From the NCBI RefSeq assembly GCF_000687555.1, contig NZ_JHWJ01000007.1, positions 149,028-213,027 of the forward strand: a stretch of DNA of 64,000 nt, given 5' to 3'. Each line of letters opens with the position of its first letter. The stretch's first letter is position 1. The position numbers were made by a program, and so were the translations under genes. Source of the stretch: [Clostridium] aerotolerans DSM 5434 (GTDB lineage Bacteria > Bacillota > Clostridia > Lachnospirales > Lachnospiraceae). The notes below the pieces were generated by a model. It made no database searches. It was not told where the DNA came from and saw only the letters and a list, made by a program, of their open reading frames with translations. Below are positions 8,661-18,378 of this stretch, one piece after another.

Positions 8661-8672
8661 GTAAGCGCTTAC
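8661..8672. promoter_or_regulatory. cre/LacI-type palindromic operator
   Basis: Perfect 12-bp palindrome GTAAGCGCTTAC; with the adjoining A it matches 13 of 14 positions of the ideal cre TGTAAGCGCTTACA. It lies about 10-20 bases downstream of the expected start of the binding-protein transcript, a typical roadblock or repression position. A sister site is at 11222-11235. Confidence 0.75.
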
Positions 8673-8688
8673 ACTGTGCTTTTTCTAT

Positions 8689-8694
8689 ATTATA
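8689..8694 (-). promoter_or_regulatory. -10 box of the sugar-transport operon promoter
   Basis: TATAAT on the minus strand, about 120 bases before the binding-protein start. No good -35 is present at 17 bases, which would suit an activator-dependent promoter, for example one driven by the divergent AraC protein. Confidence 0.5.
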
Positions 8695-8738
8695 GCATCC
8701 ATCATCTTATAATTCATTTCAAATACGGCACAAAACAT

Positions 8739-8767
8739 TGAATATATTGACATCCTATGGTATAATT
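8739..8767 (+). promoter_or_regulatory. sigma-A-type promoter of the AraC regulator gene
   Basis: TTGAAT (8739-8744), 17-base spacer, TATAAT (8762-8767); the AraC start codon is about 25 bases beyond the expected transcription start. Confidence 0.65.
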
Positions 8768-8798
8768 TTAGTAATATTAGCTAAGGAGAATCCAATTT

Positions 8799-9665
8799 AT
8801 GAAAGTACTTACCTCATATTCAGACGGAATTGACCATTGCATGGCTTCCAAATACTTCTCAATTGCCCATCTTCATAAAGAATCCGGTGTATTAAGTATG
8901 CACAGCCACCGCTGTTATGAGTTCAATTATTCCATCAGCGGGGAACGTACTTTTTTAATCGAGGACAATAATTACCGCGTAGAACCAGGGAATTTGTTCA
9001 TGATCAACAATCACGAAAAGCATCAGGTGATTCAAATGGATTCTACCATACCACACGAAAGATACACTATTTTTATAGATCCTTCTTATTTAAAAAGCAT
9101 TTCCACTCCACTGACAGATTTAACCTATTGCTTCACTCACAGACCTGACAAATTCTCCCATCGAATCGCTCTGAACCAGGGCCAGCAACGACGATTTACT
9201 TACTATATCAACAAATTATCCGCTGAGGAAGGCTTTGGGCAGGACGTGGAGGAACGGTCTGTTTTCGCCGAATTTATGGTTTTTGTGACAAAACTGGCCA
9301 TGGATGCCTCCGCAGGTGACGAAACCGAGGACCAGAGACAGTATTTTAACAGTAAAGTGGCAGATATCATCACTTACATCCATCATAACATTGATTCCCC
9401 CCTTAGCATCGGAGAGATAGCAGCTCATTTTTACTTAAGCACCTCTTATCTTTGCAGATTATTTAAAAAGGGGACTGGCACCACCATTAATTCCTATATT
9501 ACCAACCGCAGGATCGAGCTGGCTCAGACTTTATTGTCAGGCGGCTACAGCGTCAATGAGGTCTATCTCATGTGCGGATTTAATGATTATAGCAATTTCT
9601 TCAAAGCCTTTACCAAAAAAACAGGGATCTCACCGAAGAAGTATGCACAGAACAGCTTAAGTTAA
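8799..9665 (+). CDS. AraC-family transcriptional regulator of the pectin locus
   Basis: A 288-residue regulator. The N-terminal half is a cupin-type sensing domain (metal/sugar-binding-like MHSHRCYEFNY near residues 28-38 and PGNLFMINNHEKH near 66). The C-terminal half has two helix-turn-helix units: PLSIGEIAAHFYLSTSYLCRLF and the AraC signature region VNEVYLMCGFNDYSNFFKAF, ending GISPKKYAQ. It is divergent from the ABC transporter operon and has its own promoter and terminator, so it most likely activates transporter and enzyme genes in response to a pectin-derived sugar. Ribosome site AAGGAG. Confidence 0.9.
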   Translation: MKVLTSYSDGIDHCMASKYFSIAHLHKESGVLSMHSHRCYEFNYSISGERTFLIEDNNYRVEPGNLFMINNHEKHQVIQMDSTIPHERYTIFIDPSYLKSISTPLTDLTYCFTHRPDKFSHRIALNQGQQRRFTYYINKLSAEEGFGQDVEERSVFAEFMVFVTKLAMDASAGDETEDQRQYFNSKVADIITYIHHNIDSPLSIGEIAAHFYLSTSYLCRLFKKGTGTTINSYITNRRIELAQTLLSGGYSVNEVYLMCGFNDYSNFFKAFTKKTGISPKKYAQNSLS

Positions 9666-9672
9666 TATAAGA

Positions 9673-9712
9673 GAGGACCAGAACTCCATGTGAGCTCTGA
9701 TCCTCTTTCTAT
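9673..9712 (+). terminator. terminator of the AraC gene
   Basis: Arms GAGGACCAGAACTC (9673-9686) and GAGCTCTGATCCTC (9692-9705) pair fully allowing two G-U pairs, followed by TTTCTATGTT. It also separates this gene from the convergent GH105 gene. Confidence 0.75.
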
Positions 9713-9713
9713 G

Positions 9714-11015
9714 TTATGACTGGTATTCCCAGCCAGTCCGTTTCATCTCTGTATAGGCAAGAAGGAATGGTCCCACTCCTTTTGCATCATCCTTAACAAT
9801 CGGTTCTGACATATAGTAATCAAAGGTTCCGTTTCTTCTGTCCTTTCCGCCAAGTCCTGCTACAAGACAAATTCCACCAAGGCTCATATTGCCTTTTTCC
9901 AGATTTAAGTACTTGTCACAGATACCAAGAAAGGCTTTCTTTCCGTACTGGGCGTAATCTGCTGGAAGGTATCCAAGACGTACCCCTTTTAAAATAGCAT
10001 AGGAGAATATTGCACTTCCGCTGGTCTCCAGATAATTCTTATCCATGCCGCCTAAATTTACCACCTGGTACCACATGCCGCTTTCATCCTGGTATTTCAG
10101 CATGGCATCAATCAAGCCTACAAATGCCTCTTTCATCCCATTCACTTCCTGAATATCTGATGGGTCCGCCTTATCCATGGTATCAAGAAGAGCCATGGAA
10201 TACCAGCCAAGAGCCCTCAGCCAGAAATTCTGAGAGAGGCCAGTGACCTTATCACACCAGAACATCTCACGCTCTGCATCATAGGCATGGTAATAAAGAC
10301 CGGTTTCTGTATCCTTCATAAATTGCTTCACATTGGAAAACTGGCTGTAAATGTCATTGCAATTCTTTTTATCGTGAAATCTTGTTTCATATTCCATATA
10401 AAATGGCTGGCACATATAAAGACCGTCAAGCCATACCTGATTCGGATAAATGTTTTTATGCCAGAAGTTACCTTCTTTTGTTCTTGGCATCATTCCAATC
10501 TGGCTGTAAATCAAATCGATTGCTTTTCTGTATTTCTCCTTACCGGTCAGATCGTAAAGCTCAAACAAAGTTTTTCCGGCATTGATATTGTCGATGTTCA
10601 ATTCCTCCACATCGTAGCCGTCAATGGTGCCGTCTTCTCTTACCCGGTGATCAATAAAAGCATCCGCAAACTCAAAATATCTGGAATCCTTTGTTATGGC
10701 ATACATTTCTAAAATAGCCTTAATCATGCAGCCGTCAATGTAATTCCAACCTGACTTTTCTCCGGAAAGGAGTTTCTCAATGTTCCAGGCCGGGCAGTCC
10801 GGCGTACTTTTTTCCATCAGCTCATTGATGTACATCTCAATTGCATCCACGCTCGTATTCCTCACTTTGCTATTTGTGTTGTTGGTTTTGATCCATTTAC
10901 AAGCTGTTTCGGTTTCTGATTCTGCCATACCTCTCCCCGGATGTATTCCATCTTCCACATAGGTAAGGAGCATGTTCAACCCCATAGTCCCCATCTGGAC
11001 GATACTGCGTTCCAC
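9714..11015 (-). CDS. GH105 unsaturated rhamnogalacturonyl hydrolase (YesR-like), uncertain N-terminus
   Basis: A GH105 (GH88-superfamily) enzyme that removes the unsaturated uronic acid from rhamnogalacturonan or pectin oligomers made by lyases. The alpha/alpha-barrel has WNYIDGCMIKA (about residue 90), the catalytic-Asp segment PNQVWLDGLYM (192-201), SQNFWLRALGWY (261-272) and LETSGSAIFSYA (329-340). YesR-like enzymes usually start near VDAIEMYINELM, giving about 373 residues; here the frame is open for at least 60 more residues upstream, starting at a GTG without a clear ribosome site. Farther up, an ATG at 11073 with a good AAAGGG site is one base out of this frame (ATG-AAC-AGG-GTT-TGA). 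The true start or a 5-prime frameshift is unresolved. Cytoplasmic. Confidence 0.85.
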   Translation of the reverse strand: MERSIVQMGTMGLNMLLTYVEDGIHPGRGMAESETETACKWIKTNNTNSKVRNTSVDAIEMYINELMEKSTPDCPAWNIEKLLSGEKSGWNYIDGCMIKAILEMYAITKDSRYFEFADAFIDHRVREDGTIDGYDVEELNIDNINAGKTLFELYDLTGKEKYRKAIDLIYSQIGMMPRTKEGNFWHKNIYPNQVWLDGLYMCQPFYMEYETRFHDKKNCNDIYSQFSNVKQFMKDTETGLYYHAYDAEREMFWCDKVTGLSQNFWLRALGWYSMALLDTMDKADPSDIQEVNGMKEAFVGLIDAMLKYQDESGMWYQVVNLGGMDKNYLETSGSAIFSYAILKGVRLGYLPADYAQYGKKAFLGICDKYLNLEKGNMSLGGICLVAGLGGKDRRNGTFDYYMSEPIVKDDAKGVGPFLLAYTEMKRTGWEYQS

Positions 11016-11413
11016 CGTGGTCAGCTTTCTATCAGCATAACTGGAAATAACTAAGTTGTCAAACCCTGTTCATGAAATATCCCTTTGAAACCTCACTCTC
11101 CCCTCCTTACCATATGGGGCGCTTGTCTTGGTTTTTTAGTTGTTTTTCATAATAAATATTTTCTTTTTTATTCAATTTTCACCTTTCATCTTTTCTATCT
11201 TCTGGTAATATAAATGAAGAGTGTAAGCACTTACACAACATATGGATTCATTTTTAGCTATATTGACAGTTCTAACCGAATCTATTAAATTTGTGCTTTC
11301 GATATGGATATTAGAACAAAGAAACAACCAGTCATTGTACGGTAACATATTAAAATGAGGTGTACAAGGTAGAAATTCTGACAGGAACATAAAGAAAGGA
11401 ACAAAAAACAATC
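11016..11413. other. AT-rich intergenic region between GH105 and esterase genes
   Basis: About 400 bases without a convincing gene. It holds a cre-like palindrome (11222-11235) placed to control both divergent genes, an open GH105-frame extension up to the stop at 11070-11072, and an isolated ATG with a ribosome site at 11073. A 79-codon minus-strand open frame here has no ribosome site and I do not call it. Confidence 0.6.
11222..11235. promoter_or_regulatory. cre/LacI-type palindromic operator, second copy
   Basis: TGTAAGCACTTACA differs from the ideal cre TGTAAGCGCTTACA at one central base and shares its core with the site at 8661-8672. It lies between divergent GH105 and esterase genes. 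Confidence 0.72.
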
Positions 11414-12250
11414 ATGAAACAATTTACAAAAAAGATATTCATTTCACAGGAGCAGGCAGGCCTTAAAAAGTCTGGAGCTCCGGCAAGTCTTGACGCTTAT
11501 ATCCTTGATTCCATATCAGTATGCATGGACCGAAAACGACCGGCGGTTATCATCTGCCCGGGCGGCGGTTATTGCCATCTATCGGACCGTGAAGGAGAAC
11601 CTATAGCCATGCAGTTCTTAGGGATGGGATACCATACGTTTATTCTTCATTATAGTCTTGCTCCAGACGGCTTTCCCTATCCTCAGATGGAGCTGGCTAT
11701 GGCTGTAGCCATGGTCCGTTCCCTTGCCTCAGAGTATCCCATTGACTCTGAAAAGATTGTGGTAACCGGGTTTTCTGCAGGCGGACACTTGGCATGCAGC
11801 CTTGGAGCATTCTGGAATCAGTCATTCTTATATGATTCTCTTGGTCTGAGTCCAGATGACATCCGTCCAGATGGTCTGATTCTGGCTTATCCCGTAATAT
11901 CCGCAGGGCCCTGCTGTCATTCCGGCTCCTTCCAGAATTTGTTAGGGGAAAGAGCAGAGGATGAAACGATCCGGAGGCTGGTTTCTTTGGAGCATCAGGT
12001 AGGTTCCCACACACCAAAGACATTTATCTGGCATACTTCCACGGATGATGCAGTACCAGTAAAAAACAGTTATCTTCTGGCAGATGCTCTGACAGAACAT
12101 GGGGTAAATGTGGAAATGCACATATATCCCACCGGCTGCCATGGGTTATCTCTTGCGAACCAGGAAGTCTCAGATGTAGATGGGAAACACATCGTGCCTC
12201 AGTGCCAAAACTGGATCTCTCTGGCTCATACATGGATGGAAAATCTATAA
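11414..12250 (+). CDS. alpha/beta hydrolase, probable sugar acetylesterase
   Basis: A 278-residue cytoplasmic esterase of the BD-FAE / acetylxylan-esterase-like alpha/beta hydrolase group. The oxyanion loop reads CPGGGYCHLSDREGE (about residues 53-67), the nucleophile elbow GFSAGGH (Ser near 121), the acid STDDAVP (about 217) and the catalytic His GCHGLSL (about 245). Placed next to the GH105 gene and sharing the cre-like site, it would deacetylate pectin oligosaccharides after uptake (inference). Ribosome site AAAGGAAC lies somewhat far from ATG 11414. Confidence 0.87.
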   Translation: MKQFTKKIFISQEQAGLKKSGAPASLDAYILDSISVCMDRKRPAVIICPGGGYCHLSDREGEPIAMQFLGMGYHTFILHYSLAPDGFPYPQMELAMAVAMVRSLASEYPIDSEKIVVTGFSAGGHLACSLGAFWNQSFLYDSLGLSPDDIRPDGLILAYPVISAGPCCHSGSFQNLLGERAEDETIRRLVSLEHQVGSHTPKTFIWHTSTDDAVPVKNSYLLADALTEHGVNVEMHIYPTGCHGLSLANQEVSDVDGKHIVPQCQNWISLAHTWMENL

Positions 12251-12321
12251 CAGGAGGAAAGACTGGGACAAAATTGTTTTGTTGTGTGCATTGATGCAAA
12301 ATTATTACATATAACAACAAA

Positions 12322-12373
12322 ATACCCCTATATAGGATTTTTAGATTTCTTTGTCCTATATAGGGGTATCGTT
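12322..12373. terminator. strong bidirectional terminator between esterase and pfkA
   Basis: A 16-bp perfect stem (12322-12337 with 12354-12369, arm ATACCCCTATATAGGA) lies between convergent genes, with AAAA before and CGTTTT after it, so it works in both directions. Confidence 0.85.
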
Positions 12374-12447
12374 TTATGGATTAATCGTACCTCTGAAACT
12401 ATCTTATATGAGCTATCTTGCAATTAACTAATATATTTATGTTCTCC

Positions 12448-13461
<1,014 letters not shown>

Positions 13462-13482
13462 TCAATACGTACACGTTGTATT

Positions 13483-16400
13483 CTAATTCATTTTGCCAAT
13501 CTTTTCAAGTTTTTTTTCCACAACTTTGACATTTTTTTCACCAAGTTTCTTGGCTAAATGACGAATCAGCTCTTCATCGGCATTGACATTGCGATTGCTT
13601 GGAAGAACCTTTTTTGCCCGTTCCTTTTCCAGATAGATGATAACAGAATCATTACCCTCTGATTCCTTTAATTCTTCTAAAATCTCCCGTTCACTGCCTG
13701 CATAAGCCTCTTTATCCGGAAATTTCAGCCAAAGCTCCTTGGGAAGAACTGCAAAGGGAATCACCCGCTCGCAGACCAGCTTTCCTACAGGATCATCTCC
13801 AATGGATACTCTTCCCTGAATAAATACTTTAGATTCTTCTATAAAAACGTCCCGCTTGCTTTCATAGTCTTTGGGAAATACAATTACTTCCACGGACCCA
13901 AGAAGATCTTCCAGAGTAATAAAAGCCATCATTTTGTTGTTTCTTGTAGTTTTTACTGTTTTCCCGGTAATCATTCCTCCGATGGTCACATAAGAACCGT
14001 CCTGTACCTTTGCGGCTCCGATTTCCTCATCTACGATAAAATCATTGGTGACCGCGGTGATGTTGTTTCTCCAGGTCTCCTCATAGGCTTCCATGGGATG
14101 ACCGCTTAAGTAAATTCCAAGGGTCTCCTTTTCAAATGCCAGGATATCCTCTTTGATAAACTCTCCCACGTCCGGGAATGTAATCTGGTAGTGGGTCTTT
14201 TCCTCTTCTCCTGCAAAATCAAAAAGAGTCATCTGGCCTTCCATGGTATTTTTACGTTCCTTGCTCCTTTGATCTAAAAGCTCGGGCGCGATCAAAAGCT
14301 TCTGCTTTCTTGTCCCGGGAAGAGTATCAAGGGCTCCTGATTTAATGAAGTTTTCCAGGGTCCGTTTGTTGACTTCCTTGTTGCTCATGCGATCAATAAA
14401 ATCTTCCATGTCATGGAACACCCCATTTTGCTGGCGCTCCTGGACAATAAGTTCCACCACAGATCGTCCCACGCTTTTGATGGCTGAAAGGCCGTAGCGA
14501 ATGGAACCCCCTGACACAGAGAATCCGCTATCTCCCTCATTAATATCAGGGGGAAGAATCTGAATGCCCATCTGTCTGCAGTTTAAAATATATTCCGATA
14601 CCTTTGTTACATTATCCATAACAGAGGTAAGTAAAGCTGCCATAAACTCCTGAGGATAATAATATTTTAAATAAGCTGTCTGATAGGAAACCACTGCATA
14701 AGCGGCTGCATGGGATTTGTTAAAGGCATATTTGGCAAAATCGATCATCTCATCGTAGATGCGATTCGCCACTTTTTCATCAATTCCATTAGCTATACAG
14801 CCGGTAACTCCTTCCTCCGGATTACCATAAACAAAGTTCTGGCGCTCCTTTTCCATGACGTATGTCTTCTTCTTTGACATGGCTCTGCGGACAAGATCGC
14901 TTCGGCCCATGGTGTAACCAGCCAGATCCCGCACGATCTGCATAACCTGTTCCTGATATACGATACAGCCGTGAGTCGGCCTTAAGATAGGCTCAAGCTG
15001 GGGACAGTCAAAGGTGATGGAGGCCCTGTCATTCTTCCCTTTTAAGTATTTGGGGATAAAGTCCATAGGACCTGGACGATACAGGGAGATTCCGGCTATG
15101 ATGTCCTCCAGGCTTTCTGGCTTCAGCTCCTTCATAAAGCTCTTCATACCAGAACTCTCCAGCTGGAACACGCCTTCGTCTTTTCCGGTACCAATGGAAT
15201 TTAAAACAGCCTTATCATCATAATCAATACGGTCCATATCAATGACCATATCTCTGTTTTTCTCTACTTCTGCAACTGCCTTCTGGATAACGGTAAGGGT
15301 ACGAAGTCCCAGGAAGTCCATCTTTAACAGTCCCAGTTCTTCCAGAGTCGTCATGGTAAACTGGGTGGTGATGGTTCCGTCCGCTGCTCTTGATAAGGGA
15401 ACGTATTCATCCACTGAATTCTTACTGATTACCACTCCTGCTGCATGCATAGAGGTATGCCTTGGCAGCCCCTCCAGACGCATAGACATATCGATCAAGT
15501 ATTTGACCTCTGAGTCCTCGTTATAGGCACTACGAAGGTCAGGGCTTTGTTTTAAGGCCTTCTCAAGAGTCATGCCAAGATCACCCGGGATCATCTTCGC
15601 GATGGCGTCACAGCGGGCATAAGGCATGTCAAGCACCCTTCCAACGTCACGGACCACACCCTTTGCTGCCAGGGTACCAAAGGTCACGATCTGAACTACC
15701 TGATCCTTGCCGTACTTCTCCACCACATAGTCAATGACTTCCTGCCGCCGTTCGAAGCAGAAGTCAATATCAATATCAGGCATGGATACTCGTTCCGGGT
15801 TCAGGAAACGTTCAAACAGCAGGTTATAGCGTATGGGATCAATATTGGTAATGCCCAGACAGTAGGATACAATACTGCCGGCGGCAGACCCTCTTCCTGG
15901 CCCCACCATAATGTCCTGGGATCTGGCATAATGGATAAAGTCCCAAACGATTAAGAAGTAATCCACGTATCCCATGGAGTGGATGACATCAAGCTCATAA
16001 TCAAGTCTCTCCTTTAAGGTTCCATCATCCTCCGGATAATGCTGTTTAAAACCATCAAGGCACAGTTTATTTAAATAAGACCAGGAATCAAACCCTTCCG
16101 GCACCTCATATTTAGGAAGCTTGGTCACTCCAAACTCAATATCTACGTTACAACGGTCTGCAATTTTCTGAGTATTGTCAACAGCCTGCGTGGCAAAGGA
16201 AAACAAGGTTCTCATCTCTTCCTCAGTCTTGCAATAGTACTGGCCGCCTTCATAGCGCATCCGGTTCTCATCTGCAACCTTTTTCCCCGTCTGAATGCAT
16301 AAGAGGATATCGTGTGGTGCCTCATCTTCTGCATAGGTATAATGAATGTCATTGGTTGCCACCAGATCAATCCCGAGTTCCTGGCTCATGCGGACCAGTC

Positions 16401-16965
16401 CCTGATTGACGGTCTGCTGGGCCGGTATTCCATGATCCTGAAGCTCTAAAAAGAAGTTTCCTTTTCCAAATATCTCTTGATAATGAAGGGCTGCCGCCTT
16501 TCCCTGATCGTAAAGACCACGGCTTATGTACCGCTGGACCTCGCCTGCCAGACATGCACTAAGAGCTATGATTCCCTCGTGATACTTCTCTAAAACCTCA
16601 TAATCCACTCTTGGTTTATAATAAAATCCATCCACAAATCCCTTGGAAACAATCTTCATCAGGTTTTGATACCCTTGGTTGTTTTCCGCAAGAAGTACCA
16701 GATGGTAGTATCTGTCTTCTCCGCTGTTAACCTCCCGGTCAAATCTTGAACCGGAGGTCACATACACCTCACACCCAATAATGGGCTTGATTTCGGCTTC
16801 TTTGGCTGCTCTGTAAAAATCGATCACACCATACATGACACCATGGTCTGTGATCGCTACACTGTCCATACCCAATTCCTTGACTCTGTGCACAAGCTCT
16901 TTGATTTTACTGGAACCATCCAAAAGACTGTATTCTGTATGGACGTGTAAATGCGTAAATGCCAT
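13483..16965 (-). CDS. dnaE: DNA polymerase III alpha subunit, DnaE type
   Basis: A 1160-residue replicative polymerase. The N-terminal PHP domain starts HLHVHTEYSLLDG (5-17). The polymerase palm follows GPGRGSAAGS (about 355) and contains the catalytic acidic motif PDIDIDF (about 397). Tandem helix-hairpin-helix and OB-fold regions follow, the OB domain at about 1000-1080 (VTIGGMITGKTVKT). DnaE type rather than PolC, since there is no inserted exonuclease; a separate PolC gene would be expected elsewhere. Both key PHP His residues are retained, so the PHP domain may be active (inference). Confidence 0.96.
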   Translation of the reverse strand: MAFTHLHVHTEYSLLDGSSKIKELVHRVKELGMDSVAITDHGVMYGVIDFYRAAKEAEIKPIIGCEVYVTSGSRFDREVNSGEDRYYHLVLLAENNQGYQNLMKIVSKGFVDGFYYKPRVDYEVLEKYHEGIIALSACLAGEVQRYISRGLYDQGKAAALHYQEIFGKGNFFLELQDHGIPAQQTVNQGLVRMSQELGIDLVATNDIHYTYAEDEAPHDILLCIQTGKKVADENRMRYEGGQYYCKTEEEMRTLFSFATQAVDNTQKIADRCNVDIEFGVTKLPKYEVPEGFDSWSYLNKLCLDGFKQHYPEDDGTLKERLDYELDVIHSMGYVDYFLIVWDFIHYARSQDIMVGPGRGSAAGSIVSYCLGITNIDPIRYNLLFERFLNPERVSMPDIDIDFCFERRQEVIDYVVEKYGKDQVVQIVTFGTLAAKGVVRDVGRVLDMPYARCDAIAKMIPGDLGMTLEKALKQSPDLRSAYNEDSEVKYLIDMSMRLEGLPRHTSMHAAGVVISKNSVDEYVPLSRAADGTITTQFTMTTLEELGLLKMDFLGLRTLTVIQKAVAEVEKNRDMVIDMDRIDYDDKAVLNSIGTGKDEGVFQLESSGMKSFMKELKPESLEDIIAGISLYRPGPMDFIPKYLKGKNDRASITFDCPQLEPILRPTHGCIVYQEQVMQIVRDLAGYTMGRSDLVRRAMSKKKTYVMEKERQNFVYGNPEEGVTGCIANGIDEKVANRIYDEMIDFAKYAFNKSHAAAYAVVSYQTAYLKYYYPQEFMAALLTSVMDNVTKVSEYILNCRQMGIQILPPDINEGDSGFSVSGGSIRYGLSAIKSVGRSVVELIVQERQQNGVFHDMEDFIDRMSNKEVNKRTLENFIKSGALDTLPGTRKQKLLIAPELLDQRSKERKNTMEGQMTLFDFAGEEEKTHYQITFPDVGEFIKEDILAFEKETLGIYLSGHPMEAYEETWRNNITAVTNDFIVDEEIGAAKVQDGSYVTIGGMITGKTVKTTRNNKMMAFITLEDLLGSVEVIVFPKDYESKRDVFIEESKVFIQGRVSIGDDPVGKLVCERVIPFAVLPKELWLKFPDKEAYAGSEREILEELKESEGNDSVIIYLEKERAKKVLPSNRNVNADEELIRHLAKKLGEKNVKVVEKKLEKIGKMN

Positions 16966-16997
16966 CTGTCGTATCTCCTACTTTCCTTATTTCTTCT

Positions 16998-17003
16998 ATT
17001 ATA
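16998..17003 (-). promoter_or_regulatory. -10 box of a dnaE promoter
   Basis: TATAAT on the minus strand about 30 bases before dnaE, with only a weak TTTCAG at 17-base spacing. It lies just beyond the upstream terminator, so dnaE-pfkA probably has its own promoter. Confidence 0.45.
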
Positions 17004-17043
17004 ACACAAAGGGAGTCGCCCTGAAACATCTTATCCCAACTTT

Positions 17044-17096
17044 TCAAAAACAACAAGAGGCGGAGCTTCCATACAGTTCTATGGAAATCTCCGCCT
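17044..17096 (-). terminator. terminator after the HPr-like gene
   Basis: On the minus strand AGGCGGAGATTTCCATA pairs with TATGGAAGCTCCGCCT around a short loop, followed by CTTGTTGTTTTTG. Confidence 0.8.
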
Positions 17097-17120
17097 TATC
17101 ATCTACCTATTATTTCAGAA

Positions 17121-17378
17121 TCACTCATGATTGCTTAAATACTTCTCAATCTCGGTAACAGCCTGTTCCTCATCCGTACCTTCAGCTGTGACCGTAATCT
17201 GTTCCCCAGCCGCAAGACCAAGGGTCATCATACCCATAATGCTCTTTGCATTGACTCTTTTGGATTCGATCTCAACATAGATGTTGCTATCATACTGACT
17301 TGCAACCTGAACTAACATAGCTACCGGTCTGGCTTCTAAGCCTGATGCGAGTTCCACGGTGACTGTTCTTCTTACCAT
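17121..17378 (-). CDS. HPr-family protein lacking the catalytic His (Crh-like)
   Basis: An 85-residue HPr-fold protein. The PTS phosphorylation site is altered: Glu replaces His15 in SGLEARP, so it cannot accept phosphate from PEP/EI. The regulatory site Ser46 is kept in NAKSIMG, so HPr kinase (gene in this window) could still phosphorylate it. This matches Crh of Bacillus subtilis, which has Gln15 and also sits beside whiA. The start is ATG 17378, preceded by GAGGAGGATAATT; an ATG five codons earlier lies inside that ribosome site. With this start the residues fall exactly at canonical positions 15 and 46. Role: probably a CcpA cofactor in catabolite repression (inference). Confidence 0.9.
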   Translation of the reverse strand: MVRRTVTVELASGLEARPVAMLVQVASQYDSNIYVEIESKRVNAKSIMGMMTLGLAAGEQITVTAEGTDEEQAVTEIEKYLSNHE

Positions 17379-17407
17379 AATTATCCTCCTCATTCCTATG
17401 AACGAAT

Positions 17408-18376
17408 CTATTCCATTCTGCTGCCCATACCTGCGCTGCGCAGACGTCCTGCCAGATCACAAAGTTTCCTCAGCCGGTGATTCACACCTGATTTTCCCAC
17501 TGGTGGGTCAAGCGCTTCTCCAAGCTCCTTTAAGGTCGCTTCCGGTCTTTCAAGTCTCTCTCTGGCAATCTCCCTTAAATTGTCGGGAAGATTATCAAGT
17601 CCTATTGTATCTTTGATATACTCTATATCTTCTATCTGCTTAACCGCAGCGGATACCGTTTTGTTAATATTGGCAGTTTCGCAGTTTACCTGACGGTTTA
17701 CGCTGTTACGCATGTCCTTTAAAATCCTGATATTCTCAAGCTCCATTAGGGTAACCGGGGCTTCCATCACATTTAAGATATCTACGATCTGGTTTCCCTC
17801 TTTGATATAGACTACGTAATAACGCTTTCTTTTTACAATTTTTGCTTCAAGGCCAAAGGTGGCAATGATATTCTTTAACTGCTCTGCTTTCTCTTCTGTT
17901 GCACAAACGATTTCAAAATGATAGAATTTCTCAGGATCGCTAATGGAACCTGAGGATAAAAAAGCTCCTCTGATAAATGCTCTTCTACAGCAGGACTGCT
18001 GGATGACTACATTCTGTACTACATTTAAGTTTTCCCCAACTTCTCCGTTTTCATCAAGAAGCTTTACTGCATGCAAGACCCTAAGGGCATCCTCATGCTC
18101 CCGGATAGTAACGGTATACGTCCGGTTCTTATTCAAGTAAGCGTTTCTTCTAATAGAAACATCAGTACTTATATTAAATGTTTTTTTCAATAATGTAAAG
18201 TACTTTCTTGCAACTGCTACATTTTCCGTATGAATTTTAATGGTGTATCTGTCTTCTTCGGATATGATTATTTTCCCGCAAAGACTGATAATAGCGGCCA
18301 TCTCCGCAATCTGACAATGCCTTGCCGGACTGATCTGCCGGGAAAGCTCTTCTTTTAACTTGGAAGAAAATGACAT
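17408..18376 (-). CDS. whiA: WhiA, DNA-binding regulator of division and sporulation
   Basis: A 322-residue WhiA protein. The N-terminal two-thirds is a degenerate LAGLIDADG-type fold (CCRRAFIRGAFLSSGSISDPEK, about residues 130-150) and the C-terminal helix-turn-helix ends in LKELGEALDPPVGKSGVNHR. WhiA binds DNA and influences cell division and chromosome segregation in Gram-positives. It starts two bases after the rapZ stop and is followed by the Crh-like gene. The usual neighbour yvcK is absent between rapZ and whiA. Confidence 0.94.
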   Translation of the reverse strand: MSFSSKLKEELSRQISPARHCQIAEMAAIISLCGKIIISEEDRYTIKIHTENVAVARKYFTLLKKTFNISTDVSIRRNAYLNKNRTYTVTIREHEDALRVLHAVKLLDENGEVGENLNVVQNVVIQQSCCRRAFIRGAFLSSGSISDPEKFYHFEIVCATEEKAEQLKNIIATFGLEAKIVKRKRYYVVYIKEGNQIVDILNVMEAPVTLMELENIRILKDMRNSVNRQVNCETANINKTVSAAVKQIEDIEYIKDTIGLDNLPDNLREIARERLERPEATLKELGEALDPPVGKSGVNHRLRKLCDLAGRLRSAGMGSRME

Positions 18377-18378
18377 GT

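Noticed and set aside
11172..11411. 79-codon minus-strand open frame between GH105 and esterase
   Set aside because: No ribosome site, low complexity, and it runs through the cre-like operator.
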